Of a DNA stretch of 64,000 bases, positions 22,831-34,654 are shown one piece after another. Location: the NCBI RefSeq assembly GCF_963576615.1, contig NC_088715.1:3240001-3304000 (forward strand). The letters run 5' to 3'. Position numbers and translations under genes: made by a program. Each line of letters begins with the position of its first letter. Positions within the stretch are counted from its first letter, which is position 1. This DNA comes from Watersipora subatra (taxonomy: Eukaryota; Bryozoa; Gymnolaemata; Cheilostomatida; Watersiporidae). The notes beneath the pieces are model-generated. The model had not been told where the DNA came from. It did not search any database and saw only the letters and a program-made list of their open reading frames with translations.

Positions 22831-22870
<40 letters not shown>
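22505..22870. repeat. (TA)n-rich microsatellite flanking a ribozyme-bearing segment (intron 8)
   Basis: TATATA-rich runs at about 22520-22665 and 22831-22870 enclose 165 bp of complex sequence that holds the hammerhead ribozyme annotated separately. Confidence 0.9.
22667..22723 (-). ncRNA. Type I hammerhead ribozyme
   Basis: On the minus strand all core parts are present in order. Stem I 5' strand is CUC-UGA-GCUGCA, followed by the core CUGAUGA. Stem II is GGCU-UCAAU-AGCC, then GAA. Stem III is ACAG-UA-CUGU, then the cleavage-site C at 22678. Stem I 3' strand is UGUAGC-AU-GAG. Stem I pairs 6 bp (one G-U) and 3 bp around an internal loop. The tiny two-base stem III loop is typical of animal type I hammerheads in tandem repeats, retrozymes and Penelope-like elements, which often act as dimers. 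Only one copy is present here. The flanking segment to 22830 is probably a relic of the same element. Confidence 0.85.
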
Positions 22871-22872
<2 letters not shown>

Positions 22873-23757
22873 CTTAATTAGCAATAATTTTATTTCAAAT
22901 TGAAATGTTTTTCAAATTATGTCATACATCTGTAGGAAAAGTAAAAAAGAAAAAAGGGCAACAGTAGCCACTAAAATGAAATAAATGATTTGCTATACAG
23001 CTTTTAAATTGCCTTTCTCTGCTAAGAGAATGAATATTAGGTAGAAGATTGTTAAAGTAAAAAGCATTGATATTTTTAAAATAATTGTTAGATGTTGTTG
23101 TGCGAGTTGTTCAATTTGTTTGTAGAACTCAAGTTGAAACAAGTTGAAAACCTGTAGCTGTTCTGTAAAAAGCGAAGATACAAACCATGAAGGATTTTGA
23201 AACTTTCAATTAGCGTAAAATAAACATATAGATTAGGTAAGGAAGAATTTCAAAGATTAGGAAAGATAATTCGTTGGAATAATGCTTGAATATGGTGTAC
23301 CACTTTGAGTCAAATCTACCGGTTTGAGTCACAACCTGGATATGGAATGGTATTTAGTCACAAGGGTATTCCATAGTCAGAGTGTTACCCTGTAGCGGTG
23401 TTATTATTATATGGTATCATTATTCACCCGCATAGTTACCAGGATATTAATATTAAAATATTGCAATCTCGGTGTTCTTTTTTAATATTCATTAGTTTGA
23501 TATGAACTTTTATTTCCTTTTTCTTGGCACTTTGGTTATTAAAGTATTTAAAAAAGGGCACTTTTCACTACCAAAGATTTGTGTCCCTCTTCAAAAAGAG
23601 CGCATATAACTAAATTAAATATACCAAATTAACAGGAAGTCATAGCTATAGGTTAGCTTATTATTGCGGGTCATTACCCAGTAACATAAACATGTAGAGA
23701 CACAAACAACAGACTAACTAAAATCATCACTGCTTAGCATGTGTTCCTCCATTTTAG
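22871..23757. other. Right part of intron 8
   Basis: AT-rich sequence without a recognised element, ending in the acceptor CATTTTAG. Confidence 0.55.
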
Positions 23758-23920
23758 GTGTGTCTTGCCGATGGCAGTTGTGGATATATATTTGGCGTAG
23801 AATGTAGAGAAGATGCTGCGTGCAACCTTGACCCATTATATCATTACAACAGATGTGAAAACAAAATGTGTGTTGCTTCATTTGCTGAAGGAGCAAATTG
23901 TAAAACTTCTGAAGACTGTG
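23758..23920 (+). CDS. Exon 9: cysteine-rich module ending in the recurrent G-x2-C-x4-DC motif
   Basis: A phase 0 to phase 1 exon of 54 codons with eight cysteines, including VCLADGSCGY, NRCENKMCV and the ending EGANCKTSEDC. This ending parallels exon 1 (KKACTKDSDC) and exon 15 (GEPCVDNSEC), each followed by a phase 1 intron and a C-x-C module. Donor GTAATT. Confidence 0.75.
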
Positions 23921-23959
23921 GTAATTTTTAACATATTACGTTTTATAAACTGTTATCAT

Positions 23960-24322
23960 ACAATCCAATTACAATAAGGTTACAATAAAGTTACAATACA
24001 GCTACCATGCAATTACGATACAGTTACGATACAGTAGCATTACAGTTGCAATACAGTAGCAATACATGTACAATACTGTTACAATACAGTTACTATACAG
24101 TTACCATACAGTTACAATACAGTTACCGTATAGTTACCAAACAGTAGCAATACAGTAGTATTACAGGTACAATACAGTTACAATACAGTTACAACACAGT
24201 TACCATACAGTTACAATACAGTTACAACACAGTTACAATACCGTTACCATACAGTTACGATACAGTTACAATACAGTTACCATACAGTTACGATACAGTA
24301 GCAACACAGTTTCAAAACAGCT
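23960..24322. repeat. 11-bp minisatellite, about 33 copies (intron 9)
   Basis: Units like TTACAATACAG with variants (TTACCATACAG, GTAGCAATACA). The array begins about 40 bp after the exon 9 donor. Confidence 0.9.
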
Positions 24323-24475
24323 CAAACAGTAGTATTTTATTTTACTGTATTATGAAATTGCTAGGTTTTATTCATGGAGAAAATGGTTTTCAAACGATTA
24401 TTGCAAGCAAGTTACTAGCATATTTTCATGAGTATTGACTGTTAGTTGATGGTATTTATGGTATCACACTTTTTC

Positions 24476-24523
24476 AGTACCATGCATATTCACATCAGCT
24501 AAATATGCATGGTACTGAAAATG
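24476..24523. other. 17-bp hairpin
   Basis: TTCAGTACCATGCATATT, 11 bases, then AATATGCATGGTACTGAAA. A strong isolated inverted repeat between the minisatellite and the interspersed repeat. Confidence 0.75.
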
Positions 24524-24614
24524 CTGTTTTAATGTTTTGTAATAATTATGTAGATATAAAATTTCACAAATGGAATTGTATAATTGCCATGACCGTAGTT
24601 GTGTTGTTATTAAT

Positions 24615-25610
24615 CCAACGAACAAACGAGCGGAAGCGAAGTATGAGAGTTTTTATGATAAATACGTGTGCACACAACTTACGAAAATTAATCATCAACA
24701 ATGAGACGAACCCTTGTCTAAAGATCTCATCAAAAAATTCCACCATCGTTTTGTAGAGTCGTTAAAGTATAATAACTATACAAAACACATTTAAGCATAT
24801 TTAAATATGTTACTAAGTCTTTGTAAACCGTCAAAATTATCTTAAAACTTACCCATCTGATTAGATTATACACAAATAAACAGATTAATTTGGATGAAAA
24901 TCGCCACAAAACGCTTGAAAAGCTTAGTTTAATAAAAGTTAAGACCGGAAATTGAAACGCCGAGCGACAGTGAATAGAACGATAAAGTCGTGCGCATTTC
25001 GCGAAAAAATAATGTGCACATTTCACCAGTCTATAGCATTGTCGAATGTTTTTGTATTAACGTAGGAGTACTGAAATCATTTCATTTTTGCCGATTTCAA
25101 AGTAACTGACATTTTAGACTCTTGAGTGCTTTGGTATTCTAACTGATGCACAATGCAGTGTAAGTAAAGGAAATGACGATATTGAAAGGATGATATTTTT
25201 TTCTAACAATTCTTAAGAGATTTTAAGATTATGAGATTATACTTATGAGATTATAAAAACTATGACGTTTTTAAATGTAAACAAAATTGTGTATTGGTTT
25301 TATATTATTACTATAATAATAATATTGGTTATTCTAATAATATCAGTGCATTTTACTTCTAATATTGGCCAATATTGCATTTCTCCTATTGCAGGGGAGA
25401 GACATAAACTTATAATCTTTTCCTTTCATTATTGCTATTTGTTGTATATAATAACACCCACACCCAGTACATTACAACCACCACTACAGTTCTCCTATTG
25501 CACTGCAGTACCATTTGACTGCTAATATTGCATTTCTCAACCGGCAGTACCCTTTTTTTTTCATTATCACTTTGGTCATGGGCTGTATGACAGTGGAATT
25601 TCTATTATTA
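24615..25610. repeat. Unclassified interspersed repeat, copy A (intron 9)
   Basis: About 1.0 kb that aligns with 58280-59800 in intron 25. Shared landmarks in order include ATTTTTATGATAAAT-like, CAACAATGAGACGAACCC, AAAACGCTTGAAAAGCTT, AAGACCGGAAATTGAAACG, TTCACCAGTCTAT, GCATTTCTCCTATTGCAGGG and GGGCTGTATGACAGTG. No terminal repeat or clear protein was identified. Both copies keep partly similar short minus-strand ORFs, which may simply reflect the DNA similarity. Confidence 0.75.
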
Positions 25611-25756
25611 TATTGTTATTATTATTATTATGCCTAAAATGAAGACATGACAACAAAGTTAACTGTTCCATAATCTACAGATGTTATAAACTCTTATTTA
25701 ATTACACGTATGTAATAAGAATACGCTGGCAAATGTCTAGTTATGTCTTATTTCAG

Positions 25757-25984
25757 GTCAAATAGGAATATGCATTTCCTTTAAATGCTCATGGCCTCTT
25801 GACAACAATGGCTCCCCAGTCCAGTATTCAGGGCCTAAAAGCTGTAAATCTTCCGAGGTGAACACACTGTGTACTAGGGGAACAGCTGGAAGCAGGTGCT
25901 TGAATGAAAGAACTGGACGCCATGAGTGTTTATGTGAAGATGAAACTAAAGAACTGTATCAGAGATGTGCCCCATTTGTCCAAT
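25757..25984 (+). CDS. Exon 10: cysteine-rich module with C-x-C ending
   Basis: A phase 1 to phase 1 exon of 76 codons with eight cysteines. Its order (CISFKCSWP, GPKSC, TLCTRGT, SRCLNERTG, HECLCED, then LYQRCAPFVQ) parallels exon 2 in length, phase and the C-x-C-x(9)-C end. Acceptor TATTTCAG, donor GTGAGT. Confidence 0.75.
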
Positions 25985-26059
25985 GTGAGTAGCATTGGAC
26001 CATTATTATTCATTCTATGTAACTATTGTTTCATTATTAAATACTCTGGTCCCTGTTGT

Positions 26060-27196
26060 GGAAAGTAGAAAATGTAGAGTAGAGAGTGTAGAGCAGAGAG
26101 TGTGGAGTAGAGAGTGTAGAGTAGAGAGTGTAGAGTAGAGAGTGTAAAGTAGAGAGCTTAATGTGGAAAGCGTAAAGTAGAGAGTGTAGAGTAGAGAGTG
26201 TAGGGTAGAAAGTGTAGAATAGAGAGCGTAGAGTAGAGAGCGTAGAGTGGAAAGCGTAAAGTAAAGAGTGTAGAGTAGAGAGCGTAGAATAGAGAGTGTA
26301 GAGTAGAGACTGTAGAATAGAGAGTGTAGAGGAGAAAGTGTAGAGTAGAGAGCGTAGAGTAGAGAGCGTAGAGTAGAGAGCGTAGAGTACAGAGCGTAGA
26401 GTAGAGAGCGTAGAGTAGAGAGCGTAGAGTAGAGAGCGTAGAGTACAGAGCGTAGAGTAGAGAGCGTAGAATAGAGAGTGTAGAGTAGAGAGCGTAGAGT
26501 AGAGAGTGTAGAGTAGAGAGTGTAGAGTAGAGAGTGTAGAGTAGAGAGTGTAGAGTAGAGAGTGTAGAGTAGAGACTGTAGAGTAGAGAGTGTAGAATAG
26601 AAAGTGTAGAGTAGAGAGTGTAGAGTAGAGACTGTAGAATAGAGTGTAGAGTAGAGAGCGTAGAGTAGAGAGCGTAGAGTAGAGAGCGTAGAGTAGAGAC
26701 TGTAGAGTAGAGAGTGTAGAATAGAAAGTGTAGAGTAGAGAGTGTAGAGTAGAGACTGTAGAATAGAGTGTAGAGTAGAGAGCGTAGAGTAGAGAGTGTA
26801 GAGTAGAGACTGTAGAGTAGAGAGTGTAGAATAGAAAGTGTAGAGTAGAGAGTGTAGAGTAGAGACTGTAGAATAGAGTGTAGAGTAGAGAGCGTAGAGT
26901 AGAGAGCGTAGAGTAGAGAGCGTAGAGTACGGAGCGTAGAGTAGAGAGCGTAGAATAGAGAGTGTAGAGTAGAGAGCGTAGAGTAGAGAGTGTAGAGTAG
27001 AGAGTGTAGGGTAGAGAGTGTAGAGTAGAGACTGTAGAGTAGAGAGTGTAGAATAGAAAGTGTAGAGTAGAGACTGTAGAATAGAGTGTAGAGTAGAAAG
27101 TGTAGAGTAGAGAGTGTAGAGTAGAAAGCGTAGAGTAGAGAGCGTAGAGTAGAGAGCGTAAAGTAGAGAGCGTAGAGTAGAGAGTGTAGAGGAAAA
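26060..27196. repeat. 14-bp minisatellite, about 81 copies (intron 10)
   Basis: Units like AGAGTGTAGAGTAG and AGAGCGTAGAGTAG. Because three units are 42 bases and no stop arises in one frame, the minus strand is open for 401 codons (a Leu/Tyr/Ser/Thr repeat). This is a property of the repeat and not evidence for a gene. Larger blocks recur at about 26574, 26700, 26814 and 27028. Confidence 0.95.
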
Positions 27197-27524
27197 AGTA
27201 AAAGTGTTTGTAGCTATCACCTAAATTTTATGCAAACCACCATTTTTACATTAGTTCATTGGTTTGTGTGATAAAACTGTAAATTTCTAGATGTTTAAAA
27301 AATAAAGCATTATTGGAGTTTTCTATCAGTTGTACATTACTTGTACAATACATACTACTTTTACATGAATTATTATTTTTACATAACACTTATACATACT
27401 TTTTATACTTATTACTTGTACATACTACATACCTACTACTTGTACATACTAGGGGCCATGACTAGGCATGGCCATTAGCATATGTGACATGTAAGACAAG
27501 ATTAAACTGTGTCACCTGTTCTAG

Positions 27525-27721
27525 CATGCCAAGTAACTTCCAACTGTCCATACAATGAGGTCTGCATACATGGACAGTGTTATGTGAACTGTGCTGAGGC
27601 GGAGGACGTTTGCCATAAAGAGCTGGTTTGTCTGGAAGGAGGGGTCTGTGGATATAGCTGCTTGTTTGACTCTCAATGTCCTTATCGAACCACCTGCTTT
27701 CAAAACAAATGTGAACTGAAG
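27525..27721 (+). CDS. Exon 11: cysteine-rich repeats, 3' end merges with a minisatellite
   Basis: A phase 1 to phase 0 exon of 66 codons with twelve cysteines: three repeats (SNCPYNEVCIHGQCYVNC, LVCLEGGVCGYSC, SQCPYRTTCFQNKC) then ELK. Donor GTATGT at 27722. The last nine exon bases, GAACTGAAG, are the first part of the 21-bp repeat that follows, so the exon end itself seeded the array. If the intron were retained, the frame would continue through the repeats to 28142. Confidence 0.8.
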
Positions 27722-28352
27722 GTATGTCATAGTGAATTGAAAGTAGATGATAGTGAGTTGAAGGTAGGTGATAGTGAATTGAAGGTAGATGATAGTGAGT
27801 TGAAGGTAGGTGATACTGAATTGAATGTAGGTAATCGTGAATTGAAGGTAGGTAATAGTGAATTGAAGGTAGGTAATAGTGAATTGAAGGTAGGTAATGG
27901 TGCATTGAAGGTAGGTAATGGTGAATTGAAGGTAGGTAACAGTGAATTGAAGGTAGGTAATAGTGAGTTGAAGGTAGGTGATAGTGAATTGAAGGTAGAT
28001 GATAGTGAGTTGAAGGTAGGTGATAGTGAATTGAATGTAGGTAATAGTGAATTGAAGGTAGGTAATAGTGAATTGAAGGTAGGTAATGGTGCATTGAAGG
28101 TAGGTAATGTTGAATTGAAGGTAGGTGTTAGTGAATTAAAGTAAGTAATAGTGAATTGAAGGTAGATGATAGTGAGTTGAAGGTAGGTTATAGTGAATTG
28201 AAGGTAGGTAATGGTGCATTGAAGGTAGATGATAGTGAGTTGAAGGTAGGTGATAGTGAATTGACGGTAGGTAATAGTGAATTGAAGGTAGATGATAGTG
28301 AGTTGAAGGTAGGTGATAGTGAATTGAAGGTAGGTAATAGTGAATTGAAAGT
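27713..28352 (+). repeat. 21-bp minisatellite straddling the exon 11 / intron 11 boundary
   Basis: About 30 copies of GAATTGAAG|GTAGGTAATAGT, where the bar marks the position of the real donor in the first copy. Nearly every unit keeps AAG|GTAGGT or AAG|GTAGAT, a good to fair 5' splice site. In the exon frame the array reads heptads of the SELKVGN or SELKVDD type without a stop until a one-base shortened unit near 28136-28156 gives TAA at 28140. The minus strand also stays open. Confidence 0.95.
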
Positions 28353-30769
28353 AGTTGAGAGTGATTTGATAACGATACTAAATTTTGTATCTGTTGCATG
28401 ATGACTGGGTAACTCTGAGTGTTTACTAACTAGAAACAGTTTTGAAAAGAAAATTAATTCTCTCAGCATTATATTTTTATTGGCCGTTATATAATGGTTT
28501 CCGTGACAACTTTAATAGGAACTTAAAACAAGATATATAGTTTGCCACACCGTATACCGCTAGCAAGTGCTTATTGTAAAACTCTCTTTATGCCGAGTGC
28601 AGATAATCCCCTTAATGACTGAAAGGTTTTACACTGAGAGTCCTGGTGCTTTTCAGAAGATAAAGGCCTTTGTTAAAAAATCGGAAAAGGTTTTTGTACT
28701 GTGGATGATAAAGTGCTAACAAATCATCAACGCTGTCAAGAATCACAAAAATTATAGCTCTGACCTAGTTGAAGTGCAATATTAAGGGTGAGAGCCAACC
28801 AGCGCGCAGCTCAAACACGGTTTAGTATATTTGTTGTAGTTTATTAGGATTGTACAAGAATAGTTTTATATCAGAGGTGATCGATCACATTTGGTTTTCT
28901 GTTAGTAAATAGTTGATGGAATTTCCAAAGCACTCAGCATGCATGTCAACTCTCCAATCAACTTAATCTGTCAGAACCATAAACTCTAGGAATAATATCA
29001 TCAGTTTAAATGACTGTGTGGGTTTCTAGATAAAGTTGGGTTCTGTTGACCTGTTAACTTAGTAACATGTTAACAAGTTAATCTGTAAACTTGTTACCCC
29101 ATTAACCAGACACACTTTTTTCATTAGCTCTATGATGCTCAACTGATGCAACCAAAAAGCTTTTTACCATTTGTGACCCAGGCAGTCAGAATGTACAATC
29201 GTGCTAAAACAACATTTTTGAGTTATTTACAGATTCAAAATCAGCAATATCTGAGGATTTTAATGCAATTTAAATTTTTTAAATCGGATTATATATGCCC
29301 AGGTTATGCAAGATTTAGTAGAGAAGGTCTCACAATGAACTAAAACTGTTGTTTTCAGTTTAGGCAGGATAAGGTTGCCGATTCATGAATTGTAAATCAT
29401 GGTATTTGTTTACAAATCAAAATGCCATAGCAACAGACCACTTAATCTCAACCTATATTGATGAAACCTGGCATTCGACACATTAAAACCCTGAAAAAGA
29501 TGATGGTCACATTTTTATTTAAATTTGATTGACGGTTGACCATCCAAAGGTCAGGGTAAGGTCAGCAATATATGTGGCTAAAAGCTCACCTTCCTGGAGA
29601 TTTACATTAAAAGGGTATGCTTTAAACTGGGCACTTCTCATCAAGCTATATTGCTATGACTGCATATAATGACAATCCAACGACTTATCAAAATGTTGGA
29701 AGTGTATTCCAAATTGTCCATCTATACAGAAGGTCATGGTAAGGTCAACGAAAGGTGACCACAGAGGGCATCAAGATGCGGAAATATCAACCCAACTCAT
29801 CAAGTGACCATTCAATCTAGAGCTATTTTTATGTAGTTTAACACTCACACATTGTAACACAGAGTACACTGCAGAGATTTATTGTAGCCCATTCAACGGG
29901 TTTGCTGGTTATATTAGTGGCAGTTTGTCCCAACACAACCATATCAAATGTGTCCTTCGGTAATCCTTGATACACAGTTTTAACGAGGCTTATTTGTTTA
30001 GATGACATAAAACTAGTGCAGAATTTCTTACATTTGCATCCACTTATTAGTTTGATGTCAACAGCTATAATGGGAAAGTTATCAGCAGTGATAGGCTGAT
30101 CGTTATTCTCTGTAATTTAATTAATTAGGATGATCGCTGTTACTCTCCTTATCGTTAGCAGCCACATATTGCGTAAGCAGCTGTATTTTTGAGGTTTCCC
30201 TATTATCACAATCCTCATCATCGCTTTCACTATAATCTGAGGCAGCTGACTCAGATTCTAAGTAGAACTACTTAGAATTACATCTAAATTATTAGCGTCA
30301 ACTAGCCGTAATTTGTGCGACAGTTTATTTTGTTTTAGCCTGAGGTGTTGAAACAGAAAATGGCCACATACACGCACCCACCCAAAATTAAAGTCTATAC
30401 TTAAGATCTTGGGTTATGACAAATTTCATAGCAACCCCCGATATGGGTAGATTTAAATGGCAATTCTGGCTTTATGATTGGTTAGACACAAAAATAAACA
30501 AGACCACGTGAAAGAGCAGGGTTGAATGCACTATAAACCACTGTTTACTAAAATAGTGACGGTGAGTCATATAATAGCATATAACAGGCGTTGCGCTCTA
30601 TTGTGAACAATCCAATTACCGCACGATTGTACATTCTGACGGCCGGGGTCACATTTAAATTAACTTGGAAAATGTCAAAAACAAGCTTCTTTCATCTGTC
30701 TTTAACTTGCTGTTTGTTAGACCAAGAAGCCTGTTTCTCTGAGTCCGCACTCATCTCTTCCTGTTGTAG
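28353..30769. other. Rest of intron 11
   Basis: About 2.4 kb of AT-rich intron. No element with clear ends was recognised. A GTTAAC-rich patch lies at 29045-29110. The acceptor is CTTCCTGTTGTAG. Confidence 0.5.
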
Positions 30770-30917
30770 TGTAATATTAGAAATGGAGGAGACAACCCTT
30801 GTGTAGCTGGTCTTCAGGAGTGTATCGGTGGAATCTGTGTTGGCTTGACTCAACCTGACGAATGCCCTAACGGTACTGTCTATCGACATGACGGCTGTGT
30901 TCAGGGGTGCCTCAGAG
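30770..30917 (+). CDS. Exon 12: cysteine-rich module
   Basis: A phase 0 to phase 1 exon of 49 codons with seven cysteines (NPCVAGLQECIGGICVG, DECPNG, DGCVQGC). The start was set at the TGTTGTAG acceptor because phase 0 is needed after exon 11. Donor GTTTGT, weaker than most. Confidence 0.72.
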
Positions 30918-30956
30918 GTTTGTTTTTTCTGCTATTTATAAATGTTGGTGTCAGAA

Positions 30957-31158
30957 TGTCAGGGTGGCCTTGTGGTAGCGTATCTGACTCAATCGTGGGG
31001 TTAGTGGTTTGAGCCCTGCTTAATGCCGATCTGACAAAAAACTCTTGGCAAACTGTCAACCCTAAATTGCTGGGTCTTTTGAATCTAGACCATAACTTAG
31101 AGGCCTTGTGTACCACACTGACAACAAGGGCGCGTTAAAGATAGACTTCTTTTTTTCA
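30957..31158 (+). mobile_element. tRNA-derived SINE
   Basis: The head has RNA polymerase III boxes at normal spacing: an A-box-like TGGCCTTGTGG (30965-30975) and a B-box GGTTTGAGCCC (31006-31016). It is followed by a unique body and a tail ending ACAAGGGCGCG, AAAGATAGACTTC and a T run. It lies 40 bp after the exon 12 donor in the same orientation as the gene. The tRNA source was not determined. Confidence 0.75.
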
Positions 31159-31901
31159 CACATTGGGCAAGTGAAATGAATACCTGGCTCTGTCAGACTG
31201 GACCTGTTGCAAAATACTTTCCTTTGATTTAATCTGACAGTTCTAGGAGAAGCCCTTGATAAGTGTTAGGTTACGTTACTAGGCTGATACCATGGCAATC
31301 CAGCTGTAAAAATATATATAGACAGTGGTATTATAATTATTTATTGGTCAGTTTCTGCAATGACAGTATGATTCCTCCTCCCTTCCATACAAGTGACAAC
31401 ATATGACAAGTGGCAGCATGATACATGCATGGTCTCACTGGGGACCTTTTTGCAAAAGTTGCATGCTACTAACTATGCCTTATTTTACTGTATAGTTTAA
31501 ATTTTGTAAAGTCTTTTATTCTGCATATGGAAATATAAAAAATCATGCATAAATATTTACTTACATGTAGGTTATAGAAATCGTCCTAGAACCCTGATGC
31601 ACATAGATGAATGCAAACAATGATCCTTTACGATCTTGAGCTTTAAATTTCGCTCAGGCCATCACAAATTTACATTATTTTTTTTAATAATTTTTAAATA
31701 GTACAGATTTCTGATGGTTGGTGTGCATTTGCTTTACCACACTTCTACCACCACCAGAATGCTGGCAATAAATATAAAGGTGTAAACCTGATGGCAGCCG
31801 ACTATGGTAAGAAGTGTTAATGAAATATCTGGATGATCCAAAGTACACTTGAGAAAAACTGTTTTTCAGCTTTTAAAAACTACCAGGTTTTGTAATAATA
31901 T

Positions 31902-32289
31902 TGTTGAGGCAGAGCGCCCCATGACCAGAGCCATAGAGACCGACTCTCCGGCCCCCGTGGTCAACAGACTGAGCCATCAGTGGCCGATGAACAGACTCGA
32001 ATGACCGAGTAGTAAGTAAGAGTCTGAGCAATAAATAAAGAGAAGGGGCGGAGCCTAACGAAAAGCGATCGTATAAAAGAAAGCGCTCGCCATCGTTCCA
32101 GCAGAGCAAGTGCAGGCTCTCTAGAAGATTGCCAGTTGTTGCACGCACATTTGAATTCATGTATTTATATATATTTGTATATATATATATATATGTGCTG
32201 AAGTATATATTCTCTGGTAAAGACCCGGTTTGTTTATTTGTTGTTTGACTGTCTTATGAAGAGTAAAAGAGCTACCAGTTTCTTCCACA
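31902..32289 (+). mobile_element. Possible solo LTR
   Basis: About 388 bp from TGTTGAGGC to TTCCACA, with a TATAAAAG box at 32073, GC-rich sequence around it and an AATAAA at 32031. A TATA-driven promoter inside a segment with TG...CA ends suggests a long terminal repeat. The flanks (AATAT, ATACT) do not form a convincing duplication, and no internal retroelement sequence is present, so this is tentative. Confidence 0.4.
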
Positions 32290-32299
32290 ATACTTTTAC

Positions 32300-32770
32300 T
32301 GTAAAGGAACTTTTATATAAGTATATATATACTTATATATAAAATTTATATACTGGAGTTTATATGTATATGAATTATATATATCAATTTATATATATAT
32401 ATCAATTTATATACATATATTTCAACTTCTGTATATATGTAAATTGTATATATATACAGTATTTCTATATGTACAGAATATGTATAAATAAATTTATGTA
32501 TATATCTTGTATATATTTATGTAGTATATATTGCATATATACAATATATACTATATATACAGTATGTAAATTTAGCATATATTGTATACATTTAAATTTA
32601 TATATATACAAAATATAGTATATTGTATATATATAAATTTATATATATACAAAATATAGTATATTGTATATATATAAATTTATATATATACAAAATATAT
32701 ATTTGAATTTATATCTTTAGAATATAAATTTATTTTGTATATACATAATATATGTATTGATATATACATT
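32300..32770. repeat. TATATA-rich microsatellite region with a repeat of about 46 bp
   Basis: Long run of TATATA, AAATTTATATA and similar. A unit containing ACAAAATATAGTATATTGTA repeats near 32607 and 32653. Confidence 0.85.
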
Positions 32771-33084
32771 TTAATCACAGTTGAGTGCAGTTGTTCTAGT
32801 AGATTTCAAATAGTGCCTAACTTGCGTGATAGCACCAAGTTTGATAATACACATTTGCTTAGTCTTTCAGATAAACAACTTGGGATTTGTTTACAAAATT
32901 ATTCATCTGTTTAAAACGATATGCGTTCATCGATCTGTTATTTCTAGAACTGCTGTTTCTATAGTTGTTGTTTATCTAGTCTTGTTTTGAGGTAGCAACT
33001 CCACAACTCAACATACCATATTTCTTTGAACAAGAGCCAATGTGCTTAAACTTTTATGTGCATTTACCGATGTATTATTTACAG

Positions 33085-33335
33085 ATTCGGAATGCCCGGA
33101 CATCTGTGTGGTTGGAGGATGCAGTAGTTCATGTTCAACAAATAAACCCTGTCCCACTGGTTATTCCTGTATGGGTGGTCGATGCTTTGCTAAGTGTGAC
33201 ATATCTGAGTTCCAGGAGGGTAAAACCGTCTGTGGAGCCAGCCTTAATTATGCGTGTCTACTGGGCCTCTCTGAACCACCTGATGGAGTTGGTTTATGTA
33301 CTTATAAATCTATTGTTCTACCTCAGACAGAACTG
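33085..33335 (+). CDS. Exon 13: cysteine-rich repeats
   Basis: A phase 1 to phase 0 exon of 83 codons with eleven cysteines: SECPDICVVGGCSSSC, KPCPTGYSCMGGRCFAKC, then a wider-spaced TVCGAS, YACLLG, GLCTYK. The repeat C-x-x-G-x-C-x3-C is textbook for this gene. Acceptor ATTTACAG, donor GTTAGT. An overlapping ORF in another frame is a shadow. Confidence 0.8.
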
Positions 33336-34654
33336 GTTAGTAGAGTGAACAATTGATAAAGTTTTACAGGATTCCATGGTGCTTTCTGTTACGTCTTTTT
33401 AGTAATTCCATTTTTTCTCTGCAGCTTTTTAACTATGGAGCGTCCTCAGTATATGATTATCCTGTTATACAGTTTTTTTATCCTAAAAAGCAGAACAAAA
33501 TGATTTTTTCATTTTTCCATACAAATCCTATTTTACCATACGAATTCAACAAAATTGTCGCTTGAGGTAAATTTTGGCAGTCGGTGTGCTTATTACGTAC
33601 GTCGAAATATCAAAGACGTCGAAATACTGTTGCTGAAAACATCTTCAGGAGGCCTGAAAAAGACGTGGTGACCGATTTCGCTCAGCTCAGCATTTTTCGT
33701 CTGTAAAACGATAATAACCAGTAGAACCTGCAAAACCAGTAGCAAAGTTGAAGTTGTAATCCCTTCAAACAAAAAGTCTGTGGTCAGACAACTTCCCTTT
33801 ATTTCTTAACAAAAATCCACTCAATTTCAAACTAGCATGGACTTTGGGCTTTCTTATCAAGTTAGGTTGGAAAAGGTTTCAATGAGATGGTCTAAAATTA
33901 TAGTGGAAACGAAATTTTAGTGATAAAAAGTTGAAATTCAGTAAAATAGTTAAAAATACATACTAAAACTTAGCTTCAAGTGTGTGCGTTTAGTAAACTA
34001 AAATTATTTAAAGTCGATGTTTTACGTACGTCTTTCTTAAAGGTAAGAACCCCCTACTGTACGCATTGCATATAACACATTGTAACGTTACATTTTAATG
34101 CTGATCATAACCAATAAATACACTAAACATACTAAAGCTACTGTAGGTAACTATAGTTACTAAAGTTAACATACTATTTTGTTACTGGTTTTAATACGCG
34201 CAGTACTTATATAAAATTTTGATGATTTTTACCAGTCGATGTTCGCGTTATATAATTACTATGGTTTCTATACCAATACACATGAATTTTACACCACTCG
34301 TTACCAACCCTGCAATGAATTAAAATCATACCCTGAAGGTGACTGTAATTGTGCCTTAGCTGATTGGTTGAATAGCTTGTCTTTGTCTAGCCTGTAGTTG
34401 GAAGTTTAAACAGTTGATTAGTTGGCTTGCTGACAAGTTGTATAGAAAATTGTTGGCTAGTTCATCAGTTGGCTTTTTGACCTGTTGCTTAGTTTGAAAG
34501 TTTATTTCTAAAGTCAACGGCAATCCACTCCAGTAGAAACTGATTACTATAATTGGGAAGTTGCATTTACACTGACTTACGATGATGTTTTGTATTCTTT
34601 GTCATTTGTGTTTCAGTAATAAACAGACGCGCTTGAGATTATCTTTTGTTTCAG
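33336..34654. other. Intron 13
   Basis: About 1.3 kb, AT-rich, no repeat array or element recognised. The acceptor is CTTTTGTTTCAG. Confidence 0.6.

Noticed and set aside
26015..27220. 401-codon minus-strand ORF rich in Leu, Tyr, Ser and Thr
   Set aside because: It is the 14-bp minisatellite read in a frame that happens to lack stops. No conserved motif, promoter or splice context on that strand.
27462..28399. Minus-strand HYYLPSI repeat ORFs
   Set aside because: Reverse reading of the 21-bp minisatellite over exon 11. The plus-strand exon explains the region better.
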